Below, piece by piece: positions 44,907-52,903 of a stretch of 64,000 nucleotides of DNA. The stretch comes from Curtobacterium sp. VKM Ac-2865 (lineage in GTDB: Bacteria > Actinomycetota > Actinomycetes > Actinomycetales > Microbacteriaceae): assembly GCF_015350905.1 (NCBI RefSeq), contig NZ_JADKRZ010000003.1, positions 186,001 through 250,000 of the forward strand, given 5' to 3'. Positions within the stretch are counted from its first letter, which is position 1. The number at the start of each line of letters is the position of its first letter. The translations under genes were made by a program, and so were the position numbers. Under the pieces are notes generated by a model, which did no database searches, had not been told where the DNA came from, and saw only the letters and a list, made by a program, of their open reading frames with translations.

Positions 44907-45743
44907 ATGCGCGTGGCGACCTGGAACGTGAACTCCGTCCGCACCCGAGTGGCCCGGGTGGTCGACTGGCTCGTGCGAGAGGACGTCGACGTCCTCGGCA
45001 TGCAGGAGATCAAGTGCAAGCCGGAGCAGTTCCCGGTCGACGCGTTCGAGGCCGCCGGCTACCACGTCGAGGCCCACGGGCTGAACCAGTGGAACGGCGT
45101 CGCGTTCGCCAGCCGCCTGCCGATGGACGACGTCACCCGTGACTTCCCCGGCCAGCCCGGCTTCCTCAAGGGACACGAGGGGCCCGACCTCCCGGTGGAG
45201 GCCCGCGCCATCGGCGTCACCGTCGACGACGTCCGCCTGTGGAGCCTCTACGTCCCCAACGGGCGCGAGGTCGGCGACCCCCACTACACGTACAAGCTCG
45301 ACTGGCTCGCCCAGCTGGCCGACCGCACCACCGAGTGGCTGCAGGCCGACCCTGACCTGAAGCTCGCGCTGATGGGCGACTGGAACGTCGCACCGCTCGA
45401 CCAGGACGTCTGGGACATGCGCGTCTTCGAGGGCGCGACCCACGTCAGCGAGCCCGAGCGCACCGCGTTCCGCACGTTCGAGACCCGCGGCCTGCAGGAC
45501 GTCGTCCGCCCGATCGTCCCCGACGGCTACACGTACTGGGACTACAAGCAGCTGCGCTTCCCCCGCAACGAGGGCATGCGCATCGACTTCGTGATGGGGT
45601 CCCAGGGCTTCGCCGACGTCGTCACCGGCGCGTCGATCCACCGCGACGAGCGCAAGGGCGACGCCCCGAGCGACCACGTGCCCGTCGTCGTGGACCTCGA
45701 CCTCGACACCGCCCTCGACGACGACCGCCCCATGATCTTCTGA
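44907..45743 (+). CDS. xth: Exodeoxyribonuclease III (AP endonuclease)
   Basis: 278 residues, within the usual 255-280. Family motifs: MRVATWNVNSVRTRV (catalytic Asn), LGMQEIKCKPEQFP (metal Glu), YVPNGREVGDP, MGDWNVAPLDQDVWD (catalytic Asp/Asn), RIDFVMGS and APSDHVPVVVDL (catalytic Asp-His). It repairs abasic sites and 3' blocks in DNA. It is monocistronic, and followed by the repeat cluster 45.77-46.10 kb. Confidence 0.96.
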   Translation: MRVATWNVNSVRTRVARVVDWLVREDVDVLGMQEIKCKPEQFPVDAFEAAGYHVEAHGLNQWNGVAFASRLPMDDVTRDFPGQPGFLKGHEGPDLPVEARAIGVTVDDVRLWSLYVPNGREVGDPHYTYKLDWLAQLADRTTEWLQADPDLKLALMGDWNVAPLDQDVWDMRVFEGATHVSEPERTAFRTFETRGLQDVVRPIVPDGYTYWDYKQLRFPRNEGMRIDFVMGSQGFADVVTGASIHRDERKGDAPSDHVPVVVDLDLDTALDDDRPMIF

Positions 45744-46149
45744 CCCGGACTCCCCCCTCCCGCGCCTGAGATCGCACTCCGTGTCGCCTCGCCGGGCGCG
45801 GACCCGACACCAACTGCGATCTCACCGGTCACGACACCCCGCTCACGTCCGCCGAGCGGTCACCATCCGTCGCTGGCGCTCCGGCCGACCGACAGTCCGC
45901 GACCACTCGCCGCCACCCCGCCGGGGTGTCCCGCCCACTCGCGCCCCCGCGAGGCGCCGGTCCGCACCCCCACCGGCCTGGAGGCTCCCACCGGCCCCGC
46001 CCCGAGCCTCCCGTCCGCCCCGCCCACCGTCCCGACCCCGCTGAGATCGCACTCCGTGTCGCCTCGCCGCGCGCGGACCCGACACCAACTGCGACCTCAC
46101 CCACAGCACGCGCGCCAGCAGCGGCGCCGCCGCGGCCCCCGCGCCGCCG
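45744..46149. repeat. Composite repeat block A: H58, E110, P44, H58
   Basis: The 406-base spacer is filled with repeats: H58 hairpin at 45767-45824 (starts TGAGATCGCACTCCGTGTCG), the 110-base element E110 at 45827-45936 (ends GGTCACGACACCCC and GGGGTGTCCCGCCC), a degenerate P44 at about 45974-46018 (CCTGGAGGCTCCC then GAGCCTCCCGTCCG), and a second H58 at 46042-46099. No gene is supported. Confidence 0.85.
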
Positions 46150-47082
46150 CTACGGGTGCAGCAGCGCGGCGACGAGCACCAGCACGGGCACCGCGCCGAT
46201 CGTCGAGATGAGCACGACGTCCCGCGCGACGGGGACCGCGGCGTCGTACCGCTGCGCGTAGTTGAAGACGTTCTGCGCCGCGGGCAACGCACCGAGCGTG
46301 GTGAGGACGAACACCTGCTGGTCGTCGAGCCCGAACACGAACCGGGCGAACACGAAGGCCACGGCGGGCATCACGACCAGCTTGACGGCCGACGCCACGA
46401 TCACGTCCGTCCGGATGGACGGGTCGCGGAGCGGTGCCGACCCGTGCAGGCTCATGCCGAACGACAGCAGCACGACCGGCACGGCGGCAGCCCCGACGAG
46501 CGCGAAGGGCTCGAGCACCGGATCCGGCAACCGGACGTGCAGCGCCGAGCACAGCAGTCCGAGCAGCGACGCGATGATGAGCGGATTCGTGACGGGTCCG
46601 AGCAGCCGGCGCTTCCAGCCGCCTCCCGACGCAGTCGCCGCGTCGAGGATCGTCAGCGCGACCGGGGCGAGCAGGACGAGCTGCAGCAGGATCACCGGCA
46701 CGACGGCGGTGGCCTGCCCGAGGACGTAGACGGCGACCGGCAGCCCGATGTTGTTCGCGTTGACGTAGCTCGACGCCAGTGCCCCGACCGTCGTCACGGT
46801 CAGCGACCGACGCAGGACCAGGCCGAACACGAGCGCTGCCCCGACGGCGACGGTGACCGCGCTGAACAGCGACACCCAGAGCATCGGGGACACCAGCGAC
46901 GCGATGTCCGCCGTCGCGATGGTGTGGAACAGCAGGCACGGCATGAGGACGAAGAAGGCCAGCCGGCTCATCACGAACTGGGCGTGCGGTCCGAGCAGCC
47001 CGACGCGCCCGACGAGGTACCCGGCCGCGATGATCGCGCCGATGATCGCGAAGCCGATCAGAACGCCACCCATCGAACCCAT
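46150..47082 (-). CDS. AEC-family transporter
   Basis: 310 residues with about ten transmembrane segments in two halves, as in the auxin efflux carrier family: GFAIIGAIIAAGYLVGRVGL, SRLAFFVLMPCLLFHTIAT, ASSYVNANNIGLPVAVYVLG (conserved NxxNxGLP) and the second half ending RYDAAVPVARDVVLISTIGA. They export or import small organic acids or similar solutes. Start may be 47082 or the in-frame ATG 47073; the latter has a weak AGGATGGG. Divergent from the nitroreductase. Confidence 0.88.
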   Translation of the reverse strand: MGSMGGVLIGFAIIGAIIAAGYLVGRVGLLGPHAQFVMSRLAFFVLMPCLLFHTIATADIASLVSPMLWVSLFSAVTVAVGAALVFGLVLRRSLTVTTVGALASSYVNANNIGLPVAVYVLGQATAVVPVILLQLVLLAPVALTILDAATASGGGWKRRLLGPVTNPLIIASLLGLLCSALHVRLPDPVLEPFALVGAAAVPVVLLSFGMSLHGSAPLRDPSIRTDVIVASAVKLVVMPAVAFVFARFVFGLDDQQVFVLTTLGALPAAQNVFNYAQRYDAAVPVARDVVLISTIGAVPVLVLVAALLHP

Positions 47083-47218
47083 CCTGGCAGGTGTCGATGC
47101 CCACCCGCGACCTGGCCGGCCTGCCCCGACCACGACGCGCCGTGTGTCATCAGTGGTTCCACCGGGATCTGGGCTCCGAGTCGGAATTGCGGACGCATCG
47201 ACCGACGTTGTGCTGGAC

Positions 47219-47812
47219 ATGACCGATGCCGCGACCACGCTCTCCCGTTCCACCGACTCGAGCCAGCCCCTCGTCCCGCTGCTCGAGGAGCGCTGGAGCC
47301 CGCGTTCCTACGACGAGACCGCGACGATCTCGGACGACCAGCTCGACGCCGTCCTCGAGGCCGCGCGCTGGGCCGCCTCCGCGCAGAACTCGCAGCCCCG
47401 TCGCTTCATCGCCGGCCGCCGCGGCACCGAGACGTTCCGGAAGATCAACGAGCACCTGCTCGGCTTCAACCAGACCTGGGCACACCGGTCGAGCGTCCTG
47501 GTCGTCGGCGTGCTCGAGAACGTGACCGAGGACGGCGACGCCCGCCCGTTCGCGCAGTACGACCTCGGGCAGTCCCTCGCCGCCCTCACGGTGCAGGCGC
47601 ACGCCGAGGGCCTGCACGTGCACCAGATGGCCGGCATCGACGCCGCGGGCCTCGCCGCGGCGTTCGACCTGCCCGAGCGCTTCCAGCCGTTCACGGTGAC
47701 CGCGATCGGCACGGTCGCGCACCCCTCGCAGCTCGAGGAGAAGGCCGCCCAGCGCGAGGTCGCCCCGCGCACCCGCCTGCCGCTCGACGAGGTCGTGCTC
47801 GTCAAGGAGTGA
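47219..47812 (+). CDS. Nitroreductase-family oxidoreductase
   Basis: 197 residues. FMN-binding features of the family: ERWSPRSYDETATISDDQLD, AARWAASAQNSQPRRFIAG (the SxxNxQPWxF-like block), QYDLGQSLAALTVQAHAEGL and VTAIGTVAHPSQLEEK. NAD(P)H-dependent reduction of nitro compounds, quinones or enones is the usual activity; the natural substrate is unknown. Monocistronic, followed by a hairpin terminator. Confidence 0.9.
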   Translation: MTDAATTLSRSTDSSQPLVPLLEERWSPRSYDETATISDDQLDAVLEAARWAASAQNSQPRRFIAGRRGTETFRKINEHLLGFNQTWAHRSSVLVVGVLENVTEDGDARPFAQYDLGQSLAALTVQAHAEGLHVHQMAGIDAAGLAAAFDLPERFQPFTVTAIGTVAHPSQLEEKAAQREVAPRTRLPLDEVVLVKE

Positions 47813-47833
47813 GGCGGGCGACTGACCCCGCCC

Positions 47834-47874
47834 GGGTCCAGCCGACCGGCTTCCCGCAAGGATCGGCTGGACCC
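47834..47874 (+). terminator. Hairpin terminator after the nitroreductase gene
   Basis: GGGTCCAGCCGA pairs perfectly with TCGGCTGGACCC (12 base pairs) around a 17-base loop, 21 bases after the stop. Confidence 0.7.
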
Positions 47875-47921
47875 CGCACCCGTCCGGCTGCGGGGACATG
47901 TCGCATGACACAATCGTGCGC

Positions 47922-48692
47922 ATGACCGCACCACGCCTCGTCGCCTTCGATCTGGACGACACCCTCGCCCCGTCGAAGTCCTCGCTCGACCCCCGCATGC
48001 TCGAGACCTTCGCCGCGCTGCTCGAGACGGTCCCCGTCGCGGTGATCTCCGGCGGCAACTTCCAGCAGTTCGAGCAGCAGCTGGTCACACCGCTCAGCCA
48101 GCGCGCCGGCCTGACCCTCGACGACCTGCACCTGCTGCCCACCTGCGGCACGCGCTACTACCGCTGGGCCGGGGACGACTGGGCGCTGCAGTACGCCGAG
48201 GACCTCACCGACGACGAGAAGGCCCGCGCCCTCGCCGCCGTCGAGGCCGTCGCGAAGGACGCCGGCTACTGGGAGTCCGAGACCTGGGGCGACATCCTCG
48301 AGGACCGCGGCTCCCAGATCACCTTCTCCGCTCTCGGCCAGGCCGCCCCGGTCGACGTCAAGAAGCAGTGGGACCCGACCGGTGCGAAGAAGGACGACCT
48401 GCGTCGCCGCGTGCAGGCCGAGCTCCCCGACCTCGAGGTCCGCTCCGGCGGCTCCACCAGCGTCGACATCACCCGCAAGGGCATCGACAAGGCCTACGGC
48501 ATGCAGCGCCTGGCCGAGATCACCGGCATCGCGCTCGACGACGTGCTGTTCGTCGGCGACCGGCTCGACCCCGAGGGCAACGACTACCCCGTGAAGGCCC
48601 TCGGCGTCCCCTGCCACGCGGTGGAGGGCTGGGAGGACACCGACGCGTTCCTCACCGAGCTCATCCCGACGCTCCGGGTGGCGTCCGTCTGA
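47922..48692 (+). CDS. HAD-IIB hydrolase (phosphomannomutase/sugar phosphatase-like)
   Basis: 256 residues. Motif I FDLDDTLAPSKSSLD (residues 9-23), motif II VAVISGGNF, the IIB cap, a lysine in SVDITRKGIDKAYGM and motif IV FVGDRLDPEGNDYP. The GIDKAYGMQRL block resembles eukaryotic-type phosphomannomutase and sucrose-phosphate phosphatase relatives. It probably acts on a hexose phosphate. CACAAT ends seven bases before the ATG and could be the -10 of a leaderless promoter. Confidence 0.88.
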   Translation: MTAPRLVAFDLDDTLAPSKSSLDPRMLETFAALLETVPVAVISGGNFQQFEQQLVTPLSQRAGLTLDDLHLLPTCGTRYYRWAGDDWALQYAEDLTDDEKARALAAVEAVAKDAGYWESETWGDILEDRGSQITFSALGQAAPVDVKKQWDPTGAKKDDLRRRVQAELPDLEVRSGGSTSVDITRKGIDKAYGMQRLAEITGIALDDVLFVGDRLDPEGNDYPVKALGVPCHAVEGWEDTDAFLTELIPTLRVASV

Positions 48693-48765
48693 CGAACGCG
48701 GGTCGCGTCCGTCGCGTCGGTCTGGCGGTCGCCGCCATCCGGCCTGGAGGCTCGGCCCGGCTCCG

Positions 48766-49389
48766 TCAGGGCAGGCTGCGGACCGCCTCGACGAAGGCCC
48801 GGATCCTGGCTGGGTCCTTGACCCCGCGCTCGGACTCGACGCCGCTCGACACGTCGACACCGTCCGGGTCGAGGCTCTCGACCGCGGCGACGACGTTGGC
48901 GGGGGTGAGCCCGCCCGCGAGGATCCAGGCCTCGTCGATGCCGTCCGCCAGCGTCGCGGGGTCGATGAGCCGACCGCTGCCGGGCACGGTCGCGTCGAGC
49001 AGCAGCAGGTCGTGGTCGTACGCGGCGCGTTGCTCGGGGGTCTCGGCGAGGTAGTCCTCGGCCGCGACGGCGCGGATCGTGAAGAAGCCGGCGTCCCGCG
49101 CGCGGGCGAAGTCCGTCGCGGACTCCTTGCCGTGCAGCTGCAGCGTCGTCAGCCCCACGGCCGAGGCGATCCCGACGATCTCGTCGATCTCCTGGTCGCG
49201 GAACACCCCGACGGCGTCGACCCCGTCGGGCACCCGCTCGACGAGCTCCTTCGCCAGGTCGGCGGTGACGGTGCGGGGGCTGCCGGCGGCGAAGACGAAC
49301 CCCACCGCGTCGGCACCGGCGTCGACCGCGACGTCCACGGTCTCCGGCGTCGACAAGCCGCAGATCTTGATCCATCGCTGGTCGCTCAT
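48766..49389 (-). CDS. trpF: Phosphoribosylanthranilate isomerase
   Basis: 207 residues, a single TIM barrel as expected. It isomerises PRA to CdRP in tryptophan synthesis. Key elements are KICGLSTPETVDVAVDAGAD (catalytic Cys), GFVFAAGSPRTVT, LQLHGKES, LLDATVPGSGR (catalytic Asp) and LAGGLTPANVVAAV with GVDVSSGVESERGVKDPARI at the phosphate site. It stands apart from other trp genes. Start at 49389 follows GGATGGAGG. A half P44 repeat lies just downstream at 48741-48755. Confidence 0.96.
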   Translation of the reverse strand: MSDQRWIKICGLSTPETVDVAVDAGADAVGFVFAAGSPRTVTADLAKELVERVPDGVDAVGVFRDQEIDEIVGIASAVGLTTLQLHGKESATDFARARDAGFFTIRAVAAEDYLAETPEQRAAYDHDLLLLDATVPGSGRLIDPATLADGIDEAWILAGGLTPANVVAAVESLDPDGVDVSSGVESERGVKDPARIRAFVEAVRSLP

Positions 49390-49434
49390 GCCCTCCATCC
49401 TGCCCGAAACGACCGACGGACGGGCAGTGCCGGC

Positions 49435-49905
49435 TCAACCCTGCGCGTCGTCGACGTCCTGGGAGAGCAGGGCCGCGGTGAGCTTGTCGAGCGCGGGGGC
49501 CGTCCGCGCGAGCACCGCCCGCTCCTCCGGGGTGAGCGCCGTCTCGGCCGCCGCGAGCACCCGGCTGGCCCGTCGTGTCCGGGACTCGGCGATCACCGCC
49601 GAACCGGCGGGCGTCAGGGAGACCAGCACCCCGCGGGCGTCCGACGGGTCCGGCGCCCGCTCGACCAGCCCCTGGGCCTCGAGGTCGGCGACCGTCACCC
49701 GCATGCTCTGGTGCCGCACCCGGCGCAGCCGAGCCAACGTCGCGATGCTGTGGGCACCGTCCCGCGCGAGGAAGCCGAGCGCCTCGATCTGCCCCTCCGG
49801 CGTGGTCTCGGACCGTCGGACCGCCCGCACGCTGTCGCCGATCGCCCGCCGGAGCGCGTTCGCGTCGTCGAGGGTGAACACCGGGTCCTGGTCGCGGGAG
49901 TCCAT
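49435..49905 (-). CDS. MarR-family regulator
   Basis: 156 residues. Winged-helix region: EALGFLARDGAHSIATLARL, RVRHQSMRVTVADLEAQGLV, ERAPDPSDARGVLVSLTPAG (the wing), then a dimerisation helix. It is divergent from a beta-lactamase-fold hydrolase with just 36 bases between start codons, and probably represses both genes through the TGTACA boxes there. The ligand is unknown. Confidence 0.92.
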   Translation of the reverse strand: MDSRDQDPVFTLDDANALRRAIGDSVRAVRRSETTPEGQIEALGFLARDGAHSIATLARLRRVRHQSMRVTVADLEAQGLVERAPDPSDARGVLVSLTPAGSAVIAESRTRRASRVLAAAETALTPEERAVLARTAPALDKLTAALLSQDVDDAQG

Positions 49906-49941
49906 GACGAAACTGTACAGGTGCGCTGTACACTTCGGAGC
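49906..49941. promoter_or_regulatory. Divergent leaderless promoters sharing paired TGTACA boxes
   Basis: The 36-base spacer contains two TGTACA hexamers (49913-49918 and 49927-49932) seven to eight bases apart. On the plus strand TACACT (49929-49934) ends seven bases before the hydrolase ATG; on the minus strand TACAGT ends six bases before the MarR ATG. Each -10 overlaps one TGTACA box. A MarR dimer bound to both boxes would shut both promoters. Confidence 0.65.
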
Positions 49942-50577
49942 ATGCAGCTGACGAAGCACACCCACGCCACCGTCGTCCTCCGTGACGGCGACCGCTCCCT
50001 CGTGATCGACCCGGGCGCCTACACGCCGAACTCCGCCGACCTCGTCGCCGGCACCACCGCCGTCCTCGTGACGCACGACCACCCGGACCACTTCGACGCC
50101 GACGTCCTGTCCGCCGCGCTCGACGCCCAGCCCGACCTGCGCGTCTGGGCCCCGGCCGACGTCGTCACCGCACTCGGTGCGCACGACGGCCGCGTCACGG
50201 CGGTCGCGCCCGGCGACACGATCCAGGCGGGTGGCTTCGCGGTGCAGGTCCACGGCGGGGACCACGCGGTGATCCACGCCGACCTGCCCGCGATGAGCAA
50301 CGTCGGCTACCTGGTCGACGGTCGCCTGTTCCACCCCGGCGACTCGTACTCGGTCCCCGACACCGCGGTCGAGACGCTGCTCGTGCCGACCTCCGGCCCG
50401 TGGGCGAAGCTCAGTGAGCTCGTCGACTTCATCCGGGCGGTCGGGCCGACGCGTGCGGTGCAGGTCCACGACCTCATGCTCAGTGAGGCCGGCCGCGGCA
50501 TGTTCGCCCAGTACAGCGGCCAGCTCACCGGCATCGAGCTGCTGACCCTGCAGGACGGCGAGTCGATCGAGGTCTGA
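49942..50577 (+). CDS. Metallo-beta-lactamase-fold hydrolase (UlaG-like)
   Basis: 211 residues. The zinc motif VTHDHPDHFD is at about residues 44-53, with further ligands in HGGDHAVIH and LFHPGDSYSVP, and a C-terminal HDLMLSEAG. The short length and LVIDPGAYTP start resemble UlaG-like and related metal-dependent hydrolases. Substrate unknown; control by the divergent MarR protein suggests response to a small molecule. Confidence 0.9.
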   Translation: MQLTKHTHATVVLRDGDRSLVIDPGAYTPNSADLVAGTTAVLVTHDHPDHFDADVLSAALDAQPDLRVWAPADVVTALGAHDGRVTAVAPGDTIQAGGFAVQVHGGDHAVIHADLPAMSNVGYLVDGRLFHPGDSYSVPDTAVETLLVPTSGPWAKLSELVDFIRAVGPTRAVQVHDLMLSEAGRGMFAQYSGQLTGIELLTLQDGESIEV

Positions 50578-50610
50578 CCGGGTCGTCCCATCGCTGCCGA
50601 CGGGGCCGGA

Positions 50611-51663
50611 TCAGTGCAGCGTGCCCGCGACGTAGCTCAGGGTGCACGCGAGCAGCACCCCGGCGGCGGCGACGGTCCCGGTCACGATGTTGCGTCGACG
50701 CCAGCGGTTGACCGCCTCGAACGTGCCACGCCGCGCGTGCCGGTGTGCCGCCCGGTGCATGCGGTGGTCGCGCTGGTGGGCCAGGCGTTCCGGACCGAGC
50801 GGCACGGGCCCGGTGACCTGCATCGAGCCACCGCGGAGCGCCCGGGCCACGGCGACCGCGGTCGGACGGCGGGCGGGGTCACGATCGGTCATCCGGAGCA
50901 GCAGGTCCTGCCAGTCACGGCCGACCTCGTCCGGGATCTCCGGGCTGCGACGGAGGCGCGCCAGTGCTGCCTCGATGAGCGTCCCGGAGTACTCCTGCTT
51001 GCCGGTCAGGGCCTCCAGCAGCACCAGCCCGAGCGAGTACACGTCGGTGGCGTAGCTGATCGGCTCGCCGGCGACCTGCTCGGGGCTGAGGTACGCGGCC
51101 GTGCCGATCACGGTGCCGTCGTTCGTCAGGCGTGAGCCGTCGACGAAGTGCGCGACACCGAAGTCCGTGAGCTTGACCGTGCGGGCGAACCCGGAGGAGC
51201 CCTCGTCGCTGATCAGGATGTTGGCGGGCTTGACGTCGCGGTGCACGATCCCACGGGAGTGCACGTACGCCAGGGCGTCCGCGAGCTGGGCCCCGAGGTC
51301 GGCGGCCTCGTAGTTGTGCAGCGCGCCTTCGGCCAGTCGGCGGAGCAGGGTCGTGTCGGCGATGAGCTCCATCACGATGAACCGGTGGGGCCCGTCGGGG
51401 AACTCGTGCGTGCCGGCGTCGTAGAGCGGGATGAGCCCCGGGTGCGACAGCATGCTGAGCAGCCGGATCTCGCGCTCCTGGCGCACCCGGTCGGCCGTCG
51501 TCATCGCGTGCGGCGTCGCGAAGAGCTTCACGGCGACCAGGCGGTAGGTGTGCTCGTCGCGGGCCTCGTAGACGGACCCCATGCCCCCGGTGCCGATGAG
51601 GCGCGCCAACCGGTAGCGTCCGGAGAGCACCGTCTCCGTGCGGGTGTTGTCGACGAGTGACAT
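50611..51663 (-). CDS. Membrane Ser/Thr protein kinase without extracellular sensor
   Basis: 350 residues. Hanks-type kinase domain at about 14-280: glycine loop IGTGGMGSVYEA, VAVKLFATP (ATP lysine), HRDVKPANIL catalytic loop, TDFGVAHF, and GTAAYLSPEQV. A basic juxtamembrane stretch (HRMHRAAHRHARRG) leads to one transmembrane helix (NIVTGTVAAAGVLLACTLSY), and only about five residues follow. So unlike PknB it has no PASTA or other outer sensor. ATG 51663 has AAGGATCG about 13 bases upstream. Targets are unknown. Confidence 0.93.
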   Translation of the reverse strand: MSLVDNTRTETVLSGRYRLARLIGTGGMGSVYEARDEHTYRLVAVKLFATPHAMTTADRVRQEREIRLLSMLSHPGLIPLYDAGTHEFPDGPHRFIVMELIADTTLLRRLAEGALHNYEAADLGAQLADALAYVHSRGIVHRDVKPANILISDEGSSGFARTVKLTDFGVAHFVDGSRLTNDGTVIGTAAYLSPEQVAGEPISYATDVYSLGLVLLEALTGKQEYSGTLIEAALARLRRSPEIPDEVGRDWQDLLLRMTDRDPARRPTAVAVARALRGGSMQVTGPVPLGPERLAHQRDHRMHRAAHRHARRGTFEAVNRWRRRNIVTGTVAAAGVLLACTLSYVAGTLH

Positions 51664-51879
51664 CAGGGTGGTTCGATCCTTCGGGGAGCCATCGGGGGCG
51701 AGCGTTGCTCGTGCGCGACTCGCCGACAACGGTACGCTCCGCACGCTCGATCCGGGTGGGCGTTATGACATCGTGACGCACCCGACATCCCTGGAACCAC
51801 GCGGATCGGCGGGGTCTAGCGTCTCGGGGTACAGGTCGCGGATCCGACGCGAACCGGACACCACGGAAGGGGACATGCA

Positions 51880-52083
51880 ATGGCACTGTCGAAGGGCGAC
51901 GAGGTCCACTGGAACACCTCGCAGGGGACGACGACGGGCACGCTCGTCGAGCAGCGCACGGAGGACTTCGAGTTCGACGGTCAGCACTTCAAGCCGACGG
52001 ACGACGACCCGTACTGGATCATCGAGTCGGAGAAGTCGGGCAAGCGCGCGGCGCACAAGGAGTCGGCGCTCACCAAGGCCTGA
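51880..52083 (+). CDS. DUF2945 (HVA1/TUDOR-like) small protein
   Basis: 67 residues beginning MALSKGDEVHWNTSQGTTTG and including KPTDDDPYWIIESEKSGKRA and a final KESALTK. This matches the DUF2945 hypervirulence-associated TUDOR-like family, a small all-beta fold of unknown function. AAGGGG precedes the ATG by four to eight bases. The convergent DedA gene ends 19 bases away. Confidence 0.85.
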   Translation: MALSKGDEVHWNTSQGTTTGTLVEQRTEDFEFDGQHFKPTDDDPYWIIESEKSGKRAAHKESALTKA

Positions 52084-52101
52084 TCAGCGGTCCGGCGCCG
52101 G

Positions 52102-52848
52102 TCAGTCCCCGGTCGTCTCCGCACGACGACGACCGTGGACGCCGGCGGCGGGCGCGTGGTCCTGCGCGGCAGGAGCGTTCCGCTCGGCACGTCCGCGGCG
52201 GACTCGACGGACGACGAACACGACGACCACCACGACGATCGCCGCGTACATCGCCCGGTCGATCCACTCCGTGTAGCCCTCGACCTTGTCGTACTGCGTG
52301 CCGAGGGCGGCACCGCCGAGCACGAGCACGCTGTTCCACAGGCCGGAGCCGAGGATCGTGAACAGCGAGAACGACGCCAGGTTCATCCGGTCGGCGCCGG
52401 CGGGCAGCGAGATCAGGCTCCGGACGATCGGCACCAGGCGGCCGAACAGCACGGCGCTGCGGCCGTGGCGGTGGAACCAGGCGGCGGCCGTGCGGAAGTC
52501 GTCCTCGTCGACGAGCGGCAGCTTCCCGAGCCAGCGGACCGTGCGCTCGAAGCCGATGACCCGACCGAGCCAGTACAGGACGAGCGCCCCGACGTACGAC
52601 CCGAGGGTCGCGAGGACCAGCACGAGCACCAGGTTCATCCGTCCGGCACCGGCGAGGAACCCCGCGAGCGGCAGGATGACCTCGGACGGGATCGGCGGGA
52701 AGACCGTCTCGACGAAGAGCATCAGCGCGACGCCCCACTCCCCCAGCGCCTCGATGAGCTGCAGCACCAACCCCGAGAGCCCGCCCATGTCGGCGTCCGG
52801 GGACGAGGAAGCGGCGCGGGTGGCGGTCGTCAGAACGGCGGTCGTCAT
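52102..52848 (-). CDS. DedA-family membrane protein
   Basis: 248 residues. The DedA/SNARE-associated motifs are FVETVFPPIPSEVILPLAGF (residues 46-65), LYWLGRVIGFERTVRWLGK, FHRHGRSAVLFGRLVPIVRS (with the conserved arginines) and LISLPAGADRMNLASF, then a final TM and an Arg/Ala-rich tail. DedA proteins are lipid (undecaprenyl or phospholipid) transporters or scramblases needed for envelope homeostasis. Monocistronic as far as visible. Confidence 0.92.
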   Translation of the reverse strand: MTTAVLTTATRAASSSPDADMGGLSGLVLQLIEALGEWGVALMLFVETVFPPIPSEVILPLAGFLAGAGRMNLVLVLVLATLGSYVGALVLYWLGRVIGFERTVRWLGKLPLVDEDDFRTAAAWFHRHGRSAVLFGRLVPIVRSLISLPAGADRMNLASFSLFTILGSGLWNSVLVLGGAALGTQYDKVEGYTEWIDRAMYAAIVVVVVVFVVRRVRRGRAERNAPAAQDHAPAAGVHGRRRAETTGD

Positions 52849-52903
52849 CCCGCGATCATCCCTGAACACCCTGACAGGTGCCGGAGTGCGCGCTGTCGCT
52901 CCC

